Assembly: GCA_030618975.1 (NCBI GenBank)
Contig: JAUXCH010000331.1
Coordinates: forward strand, 1-6,081
From: Planctomycetia bacterium
GTDB taxonomy: Bacteria > Planctomycetota > PLA2 > JAEUHO01
Length of the DNA: 6,081 bases
Direction: 5' to 3'
Shown here: positions 1 to 4,157 of the stretch, one piece after another
Position numbering within the stretch: position 1 is the first letter of the stretch
Layout: each line of letters begins with the position of its first letter
Notes under the pieces: model-generated
Database searches by the model: none
The model's input: the letters and a program-made list of their open reading frames with translations, nothing else
Told to the model about the DNA's origin: nothing
Program-made: the position numbers and the translations under genes

Positions 1-468
1 GACGAGGAGGACGCTGATGAAGCGCTCCTTCTTCAGGTCCCGCATGCGCCCCTGGAAGGCGTCGTAGATCTCGCTCGACGCCGTGAGGACGCGCCCCGCC
101 TCCAGCCGGGCGGCGTGGACCCGCCGGCCCAGCGCGAACGCCGCGGCCAGCCGCAGCGCCAGGTCGCCGGAGAGTGCCGTCCCGGCCCGGATCTCCCCCG
201 TTCCCGCGGCGGAGAGCCTGCGCAGCCCGTCGAAGCGCGCCAGCAGGCGCCGAGCGGCTCCCTCCGACGCTGCCGCCCGGCCTCCGGGGCCGAGCAGGAC
301 GGTCAGCAGCTCGAGCGGAGAGAGCGCCTCCGGGCCCAGGGCGGCCAGCCGCTCGGCCGCCGTTGGCTCGCCACGCGCGGATCGGCTGGATCCGCGCCCC
401 GTCGGAGGGCGGAACGTCCGATGAGGGGGGGAGTTCGGAGAACGGAGGGGGGGATTCGGAGAGGTCAC
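1..468 (-). CDS. radC: RadC family protein, N-terminal part (3' end off the window)
   Basis: The reading frame is open from the yidC stop to position 1 and gives 156 residues from a GTG at 468. Residues 38-60 (AERLAALGPEALSPLELLTV and on) match the RadC N-terminal pattern 'RERLLxxGxxxLSDxELLAxLL'. Residues 103-121 (LALRLAAAFALGRRVHAAR) match the helix after the helix-hairpin-helix. Residues 127-156 (VLTASSEIYDAFQGRMRDLK, then KERFISVLLV) match the start of the JAB/MPN metalloprotease-like domain. RadC is usually about 220-230 residues; the HxH...D metal site lies off the left edge. The G-x-G hairpin of the helix-hairpin-helix looks degenerate here (GTGEIRAGTALSG). Residues 1-35 are Pro/Ser/Arg-rich and unlike the family. 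GTG 468 is the only usual start codon in frame after the yidC stop. Its purine-rich GAGAGG abuts the start with no spacer, so the true start is uncertain. The gene follows yidC by 30 bp, probably in one transcript. RadC's cellular role is not settled despite its 'DNA repair' name. Confidence 0.85.
   Translation of the reverse strand, partial: MTSPNPPLRSPNSPPHRTFRPPTGRGSSRSARGEPTAAERLAALGPEALSPLELLTVLLGPGGRAAASEGAARRLLARFDGLRRLSAAGTGEIRAGTALSGDLALRLAAAFALGRRVHAARLEAGRVLTASSEIYDAFQGRMRDLKKERFISVLLV
425..462. repeat. Imperfect 22-bp duplication with two G7/C7 tracts at the start of radC
   Basis: Two G7 runs (425-431 and 447-453, plus strand) are each followed by nearly the same sequence: AGTTCGGAGA at 432-441 and ATTCGGAGA at 454-462. 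On the coding strand this puts two C7 tracts inside the first 15 codons of radC and encodes a duplicated peptide, SPNPPLR then SPNSPPHR. Homopolymer runs of this length can be slippage-prone, but no variation can be judged from one sequence. Confidence 0.7.
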
Positions 469-498
469 CCTCTCAGACCGCGCGAGAGGCCCCGGTGG

Positions 499-2535
499 TC
501 ACATCCCCATGCCGGCCCCACCGGGCCAGGCACCGCCCGCGCTGCCCTCGTTCTCGTGCGCGCGGTCCTTGTAGCGGACGATGCGGCTCTCCGCGATCGC
601 CACGACGCTCGACAGCACCATGTAGAGCGCGAGCGCAGCCGTGTAGTTGTAGAGGATGACCGCGAACACGATCGGCAGCCACTTCATCATGCGCATCTGC
701 TGCGCCTGCTGCTCGTCCGCCGGCTTCGGCATCATGCGCTGCTGCCAGATGCTCAGGCCCACCATCAGCAGCGGCAGGATGTTGAGGCTGAAGATCGTGA
801 TGATGCCGATGTCGAAGACCGTGTGTCCGAAGTCGATCAGCTTGTCGGGGCCCGCGAGGTCGTGGATCCAGAGGAAGGCCTGGTTCCTGAGCGTGTACTC
901 GGTGCGCAGGCTCGAGAACAGCGCGAAGAAGACCGGCATCTGGACGAAGAGCATCAGGCAGCCCGTCGGGAAGCCGATGCCGTGCTCGCGGTAGAGCTTG
1001 GCCTGCTCCTCCCGCAGGCGCTTGACGTTCTTCTCGTACTTCTTCTTCAGGGCGTCGAGCTTGGGCTTCACCCCCGCGATCTTGCGGCTGTAGGTCCGCA
1101 TCGAAAGCTGGTTGCGGATCGACAGGGGCATCATGAGCCCGCGGACGACCAGCGTCATGAGGATGACGGCCAGTCCCGCGCTGCCGAAGAAGCGCCGGAA
1201 CATGTCGTAGATCGCCAGCAGCGCGTCGGCGAGGATGTCGGGCGCCATCTTGTACTCGATGACCGGTTCGACGGCGGCGTAGACGTCCTGGCCTAGTACG
1301 TGCCGGTCGATGGGCCCGACGTAGACTGGCACGTTCGCGTATTCGCCCGGCTGCGTCGGCACGTCGAGCACCAGCCAGTTCTGGTACTGGGCGTGCACGC
1401 CGACGCGGATGCGCTCCCTGAGGCCCGCGTCCTTTTCCGGATCCCACTCGTGGTCGGGATCCGACGCGCCCAGGAGGCGGAAGAACTCCTCGGCCCGGTC
1501 GCGCTGGGCCTCGCGGCGGTCGGAGGCGCCCTGCGTACCCCACCAGGTCCGCACGTCGGCGGTGGCCGGGTCCTCGGGATCGGCGAAGTACGTCGAGAGG
1601 AAGTAGTGGGTCCGGGCGCCGAGCAGGCGCAGGTCGTCGGCGTCGATGTCGTCGAGATTCGGACGGCCGATGCCGTCCGCCAGCTCCTCGGCTTCGTCCA
1701 TCCTGGACAGGCGCACGAGGGCGGTGTTGGGGTACTGGAACGCCGCCCCGCAGGGGGGCTCGCGCAGCAAGCCGGACGTGACGAGCACCTTCACCGCCAC
1801 CGGCGCGACCGCCCGGCCCGCGGGCGGGGTCAGCGACAGGCGCAGGTGGACGTCGTAGCGCCCTTCCTCCTCGAAGAAGACGAACTGCTTCCTCCAGGTC
1901 GCGCCGTCCGAACGCTCTAGCGTGAAGATCGCGTCGAGCTCGGGCGTCGCCCTCGAGCCCGCCTCGTCGTACGTCCAGACGAGCTTGCGCATCGGCCCGG
2001 CGGGCAGGTCCTCGCGACCGTCGCCCCCCGGAGGCTCGAAGCCGCCTGCCCGCTTCGAGAGGTCGGTGGGATCGAGCAGCGTGTCGTCGACCTGGAAGAG
2101 CAGGATGTCGTCCCCGAACGGGGCCACCAGGACGAGTTCCCTGACCTTGTCGGCCTCGTAGGCGTTTCGAAGCGCGATGCCCTCGATGGCGCCGCCGAGC
2201 TCGGTCAGGACGACGTGGAGCTCGTGCGTCTGGATCGTGACGCGCCGCGCCACGGTGTCGGCCTCCTGATCGGGGTAGGCGTCGTCACCCGGCGTCGGTG
2301 CCGGCTGCGAGCCGGGCGTAGGTGCCGGTTCGCCGGGGCCCGGCGCGGGGCTCTCGGGCCCGTCCGGTCTCTCGGCTTCCGGCCCCTCGGCTTCCGGTCC
2401 GCCGGCGTCAGGCCCCTCGGCCGGGGCCTCGTCCCCCTGGTCCTTCTGCGGCGGCTGGCACTGTCCCGTGGCCATGCCGTAGAGCGTGACCACGAAGAAC
2501 GAGAGCAACACCGCCAGGAGCATCCGGCGTTCCAT
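499..2535 (-). CDS. yidC: Membrane protein insertase YidC (Oxa1 family, long periplasmic domain)
   Basis: YidC inserts and folds inner-membrane proteins, alone or with SecYEG. The 678-residue product starts MERRMLLAVLLSFFVVTLYG, an N-terminal membrane anchor at about residues 4-21. Next come a Pro/Glu/Gly-rich linker (about 35-92), a large periplasmic beta domain (about 98-425) and the conserved Oxa1 core. In the core, TM2 is near 435-471 and carries the conserved hydrophilic-groove arginine R465 in LVVRGLMMPL. A charged cytoplasmic hairpin follows (about 485-517, KPKLDALKKKYEKNVKRLRE), then TM3 with GFPTGCLMLFVQMPVFFALF, the IHDLAGPDK signature (about 557-565), TM4 near 575-595 and TM5 with YNYTAALALYMVLSS. 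Typical long-form YidC is about 540-620 residues; the excess is mostly the linker. An in-frame upstream GTG at 2622 was not chosen because ATG 2535 has GGGAGAGG 10 nt upstream and begins directly with the anchor. The C-terminal tail ends GGAWPGGAGMGM. It lies between a phosphoesterase and radC rather than in an rpmH-rnpA-yidC cluster. Confidence 0.96.
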   Translation of the reverse strand: MERRMLLAVLLSFFVVTLYGMATGQCQPPQKDQGDEAPAEGPDAGGPEAEGPEAERPDGPESPAPGPGEPAPTPGSQPAPTPGDDAYPDQEADTVARRVTIQTHELHVVLTELGGAIEGIALRNAYEADKVRELVLVAPFGDDILLFQVDDTLLDPTDLSKRAGGFEPPGGDGREDLPAGPMRKLVWTYDEAGSRATPELDAIFTLERSDGATWRKQFVFFEEEGRYDVHLRLSLTPPAGRAVAPVAVKVLVTSGLLREPPCGAAFQYPNTALVRLSRMDEAEELADGIGRPNLDDIDADDLRLLGARTHYFLSTYFADPEDPATADVRTWWGTQGASDRREAQRDRAEEFFRLLGASDPDHEWDPEKDAGLRERIRVGVHAQYQNWLVLDVPTQPGEYANVPVYVGPIDRHVLGQDVYAAVEPVIEYKMAPDILADALLAIYDMFRRFFGSAGLAVILMTLVVRGLMMPLSIRNQLSMRTYSRKIAGVKPKLDALKKKYEKNVKRLREEQAKLYREHGIGFPTGCLMLFVQMPVFFALFSSLRTEYTLRNQAFLWIHDLAGPDKLIDFGHTVFDIGIITIFSLNILPLLMVGLSIWQQRMMPKPADEQQAQQMRMMKWLPIVFAVILYNYTAALALYMVLSSVVAIAESRIVRYKDRAHENEGSAGGAWPGGAGMGM
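2281..2433 (-). repeat. Low-complexity Pro/Glu/Gly linker coding region within yidC
   Basis: This part of yidC encodes internally repeated short peptides such as GPEAEGPEAE and PAPTPGSQPAPTPG between the first membrane anchor and the periplasmic domain. The DNA shows matching short tandem copies built on a CTCGGCTTCCGG core around 2370-2398. It is probably a flexible, acidic periplasmic tether that has grown by repeat expansion. Confidence 0.75.
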
Positions 2536-2545
2536 GGCGTCCAGG

Positions 2546-2553
2546 CCTCTCCC
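2546..2553 (-). promoter_or_regulatory. Ribosome binding site of yidC
   Basis: GGGAGAGG on the minus strand sits 10 nt before ATG 2535 and decides this start over the in-frame GTG at 2622. The site lies in a sequence (2541-2556) closely resembling the second unit of the tandem repeat at 2611-2658: both carry CCCGGG(G)AGAGGCCTGG. Confidence 0.65.
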
Positions 2554-2610
2554 GGGCAGGTGAATCGCAGAGTGTAGGGGGGGCGGGCAGGAGGCGGCGA
2601 GACAAACCAC

Positions 2611-2658
2611 GCCCCAGGCCACCCCCCGGGCCGCGCCCCAGGCCTCTCCCCGGGCCGC
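2611..2658. repeat. Two-unit perfect-period 24-bp tandem repeat upstream of yidC
   Basis: Units 2611-2634 and 2635-2658 abut directly and match at 22 of 24 positions, both beginning GCCCCAGGCC and ending CCCCGGGCCGC. They fill part of the 135-bp gap between the phosphoesterase stop and the yidC start. A shorter related copy at 2541-2556 includes the yidC ribosome binding site, so the units may be duplicates of a translation-initiation region. No terminator-like T tract follows. Confidence 0.8.
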
Positions 2659-2670
2659 GGCCGGGACGGT

Positions 2671-3429
2671 CTAGCGGCCGACCAGCAGGCGGTCGGCGAG
2701 GAAGTTGGGCAGCCCCTCGGTGGCGTAGATCTTGTCCACGGTCTTCTGGACGTCGTACTCGAGCCGGAAGAACCGGACGATGTCGCCGTCGAAGGTGGCG
2801 TAGGAGGTGCGGGGGTCGCCGTCGCGCGGCTGGCCGACGCTCCCGGTGTTGATGAGGGCCTTGCGATCGCCCAGCTTGCGCAGGTCGATGGCGTCCTTCA
2901 ACGACTCCGGAGAGGCGTGCTTCATGTCGGACGTGTAGATGTGGGGCACGTGGCTGTGCCCGATGAAGCACACACGCTGGAAGAGATCGAAGATGCCCTG
3001 CATCTTCTCCCGGTTGCGGATGTCGGCCGGCACGACGTACTCGCGCGTGGGCACCCGCGGGCTCCCGTGCGTGTACATGGTGTCGCCGTCCTCCACGACC
3101 TGCTGCATGGTCCCGAGGAAGTTCCAGAGGTCGTAGTTCTCGGTCCGGTCGTGCTCCGTCGAGTTGAGCTGGTCCTTCGTCCACTCGAGGGAAGCTCTCG
3201 CCTTCGGGTTGAAGTCCTCCCCGTAGAACATCACCGCTTCCTCGTGGTTGCCCATGATGGCGACCTCGGAGCGGTACAGGAGTTGGAGGCACTCCCGGGG
3301 GTTGGGACCGTAGCCGATGATGTCGCCCAGGCAGACGATCCGGCTGATGCCCCTGGACTCCATGTGGTCGAGGACGACCGTGAGGGCCTCGAGATTGGAG
3401 TGGATGTCGGCGAGGATGGCAACGGTCAC
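2671..3429 (-). CDS. Calcineurin-like metallophosphoesterase (YfcE/MJ0936-type)
   Basis: This is a predicted cytoplasmic two-metal phosphodiesterase or phosphatase of 252 residues; the natural substrate cannot be read from the sequence. All core metal-binding motifs of the superfamily are present and in order: D8 and H10 in LADIHSN, D36 in LGDIIGYGPNP, N61-H62-E63 in GNHEE, H121 in THGS, and H158/H160 in GHSHVP. The GSVGQPRDGDPRTSYA segment (196-211) is typical of the MJ0936/YfcE-type small phosphoesterases (COG0622/COG0639-like). There is no signal peptide or membrane segment. An earlier in-frame GTG at 3444 would add five residues. GTG 3429 is preferred because a perfect GGAGGA lies 6 nt upstream of it and within those five codons, and the protein then starts at the first beta strand (MTVAILADIHSN). 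It is first in the minus-strand set before yidC and diverges from nrdR. Confidence 0.93.
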   Translation of the reverse strand: MTVAILADIHSNLEALTVVLDHMESRGISRIVCLGDIIGYGPNPRECLQLLYRSEVAIMGNHEEAVMFYGEDFNPKARASLEWTKDQLNSTEHDRTENYDLWNFLGTMQQVVEDGDTMYTHGSPRVPTREYVVPADIRNREKMQGIFDLFQRVCFIGHSHVPHIYTSDMKHASPESLKDAIDLRKLGDRKALINTGSVGQPRDGDPRTSYATFDGDIVRFFRLEYDVQKTVDKIYATEGLPNFLADRLLVGR

Positions 3430-3435
3430 GCGGAC

Positions 3436-3441
3436 TCCTCC
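3436..3441 (-). promoter_or_regulatory. Ribosome binding site of the metallophosphoesterase
   Basis: GGAGGA on the minus strand is 6 nt before GTG 3429. It is the strongest Shine-Dalgarno sequence in the window and fixes the start at 3429 rather than at GTG 3444, which lies upstream of it. Confidence 0.8.
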
Positions 3442-3468
3442 CACCCCCCTGCCGAGGCGGTGGCGCTC

Positions 3469-3474
3469 ATTATG
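3469..3474 (-). promoter_or_regulatory. Candidate -10 element for the metallophosphoesterase-yidC-radC set
   Basis: The minus strand reads CATAAT at 3474-3469, five of six matches to TATAAT, in otherwise GC-rich DNA. It would start transcription near 3462 and leave a leader of about 33 nt. No good -35 element lies 16-18 bp upstream (GTCCGT at 3497-3492), so support is weak. Confidence 0.3.
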
Positions 3475-3496
3475 CGGACTGATTGCCGAGCACGGA

Positions 3497-3506
3497 CGGA
3501 ATTCCG
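3497..3506. promoter_or_regulatory. Perfect 10-bp palindrome CGGAATTCCG in the divergent gap
   Basis: The sequence is self-complementary and lies between the outward-facing promoters, just upstream of the candidate minus-strand -10. It could be an operator half or simply chance; no regulator is known to fit it. Confidence 0.2.
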
Positions 3507-3535
3507 GCGTTTCGGGCGGGTCGGGACCGCGGGCT

Positions 3536-3564
3536 TTGCACCCTACCTGTATGGGTGATATTTT
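3536..3564 (+). promoter_or_regulatory. Candidate extended -10 promoter of nrdR
   Basis: TTGCAC at 3536-3541 is followed after 17 bp by TATTTT at 3559-3564, preceded by TGA (3556-3558), which gives the extended -10 form TGnTATTTT. This is the most A/T-rich patch of the divergent gap. The predicted transcription start is near 3571, about 77 nt before the nrdR ATG. The -35 match is only partial (TTG conserved). Confidence 0.5.
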
Positions 3565-3587
3565 GCTGCTGCCACAAGGGATTGTGG
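3540..3587 (+). promoter_or_regulatory. Candidate NrdR operator (box pair) on the nrdR promoter
   Basis: The downstream box at 3572-3587 is CCACAAGGGATTGTGG, with 6-bp perfect arms around 4 bp. It matches the published NrdR-box form acaCwAtATaTwGtgt at 12 of 16 positions, including both ACwA/TwGt cores. A weaker candidate, ACCCTACCTGTATGGG, starts at 3540, 32 bp earlier, and is contained in the inverted repeat CACCC-N9-GGGTG (3539-3557). NrdR boxes normally occur in pairs at about 31-32 bp, three helix turns. The strong box starts at about the predicted transcription start and the weak one lies between -35 and -10, both suited to repression. This suggests autoregulation of the nrdR operon. 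The second box is a poor match, so the pair is inferred. Confidence 0.55.
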
Positions 3588-3624
3588 TGCGGGCCGGCAG
3601 GATCCCCCAGGCCCGCGCAGCAGC
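3565..3624 (+). other. Possible structured leader RNA: three-way junction before nrdR
   Basis: Three perfect stems fit together. P1 pairs GCTGCTG (3565-3571) with CAGCAGC (3618-3624). P2 pairs CCACAA (3572-3577) with TTGTGG (3582-3587) around a GGGA loop, which is of GNRA type. P3 pairs GCGGGCC (3589-3595) with GGCCCGC (3610-3616) around a 14-nt loop. Only T3588 and G3617 are left unpaired at the junction. P1 closes 11 nt before the nrdR Shine-Dalgarno. I do not recognise it as a known riboswitch. If transcription starts near 3571, as the candidate promoter predicts, the 5' strand of P1 would not be transcribed. Confidence 0.3.
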
Positions 3625-3635
3625 CGGGGATCGGC

Positions 3636-3642
3636 GAGGGAG
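3636..3642 (+). promoter_or_regulatory. Ribosome binding site of nrdR
   Basis: GAGGGAG ends 5 nt before ATG 3648. It selects this ATG over the frame's extension upstream to 3483, which encodes no NrdR sequence. Confidence 0.7.
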
Positions 3643-3647
3643 CGGGC

Positions 3648-4157
3648 ATGAGATGCCCTTTCTGCAAGATCGACGACGACCGGGTCGTGGACTCGCGTGC
3701 GAGCGGCGACGGGTTCGCCATCCGCCGGCGCCGCGAGTGCACCCAGTGCGGGCGGCGCTACACGACCTACGAGCGGATCGAGGAGAGTCCGCTGAGGGTC
3801 ATCAAGAAGGACGAGACCCGCGAGCCCTTCGATCGGCGAAAGGTCCTCCTGGGACTCGTGAAGGCCTGTGAGAAGCGGCCCATCCCGATCGCCCGGCTCG
3901 AGGCGATCACCGAGTTCATCGAGAACAAGATCCTCGAGGAGTACGAGTCCGAGGTCCCCGTGACGTACATCGGCGAGCTCGCCATGGGGGAGTTGAAGAA
4001 GCTGGATCAGGTGTCGTACGTTCGATTCGCCTCCGTCTATCGCGACTTCCAGGACATCACGGAGTTCGTGGACGAGGTGAAACCCATGCTCTCCTCGGGC
4101 CGGCGCAAGCGTCCGGCGAGGCCCCAGAAGGGACGGAAGGGGCAGAAGCGTTCGTGA
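3648..4157 (+). CDS. nrdR: Transcriptional repressor NrdR
   Basis: NrdR is the bacterial regulator that senses ATP/dATP and represses ribonucleotide reductase genes by binding paired NrdR boxes. The 169-residue product begins MRCPFCKIDDDRVVDSR. Its zinc ribbon ligands C3, C6, C31 and C34 are all present, with the signature RRRRECTQCGRRYTTYER (26-43). The ATP cone follows at about 49-139, starting LRVIKKDETREPFDRRK and ending with the conserved VSYVRFASVYRDFQDITEF. The family is usually about 150-160 residues; this one carries an extra strongly basic tail (149-169, GRRKRPARPQKGRKGQKRS). ATG 3648 is supported by GAGGGAG and by alignment with the universal MxCPxC start. The stop overlaps the start of the next gene by 4 nt (GTGA), indicating translational coupling. 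An NrdR-box-like palindrome in its promoter suggests it represses its own operon. Confidence 0.98.
   Translation: MRCPFCKIDDDRVVDSRASGDGFAIRRRRECTQCGRRYTTYERIEESPLRVIKKDETREPFDRRKVLLGLVKACEKRPIPIARLEAITEFIENKILEEYESEVPVTYIGELAMGELKKLDQVSYVRFASVYRDFQDITEFVDEVKPMLSSGRRKRPARPQKGRKGQKRS

Noticed and set aside
115..1296. A 393-codon plus-strand open frame opposite yidC and radC
   Set aside because: It is an Arg/His/Asp-rich shadow with no domain, fully antisense to well-supported yidC and radC.
2577..2597. G-rich run upstream of yidC as a G-quadruplex
   Set aside because: Only two of the four G runs reach three bases, so a stable three-layer quadruplex is not supported.
2571..2605. TTGTCT and TACACT on the minus strand as a yidC promoter
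   Set aside because: The spacer is 23 bp, too long for a sigma-70-type promoter, and both hexamers are weak.
2536..2622. N-terminal extension of yidC to the in-frame GTG at 2622
   Set aside because: The extra 29 residues lack YidC character. The 24-bp repeat overlaps the extension's start, and ATG 2535 has a good ribosome binding site followed directly by the membrane anchor.
2648..2670. GC-rich inverted repeat after the phosphoesterase stop as a rho-independent terminator
   Set aside because: The stem is short and imperfect, is part of the tandem repeat, and has no T tract in the transcribed direction.
2408..3292. A 294-codon minus-strand frame overlapping the phosphoesterase in another phase
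   Set aside because: The in-phase frame carries every phosphoesterase motif; this one is a compositional shadow.
3483..3647. Upstream extension of the nrdR frame to 3483
   Set aside because: NrdR begins with the zinc ribbon at ATG 3648, which has its own Shine-Dalgarno; the upstream part holds the promoter and operator.
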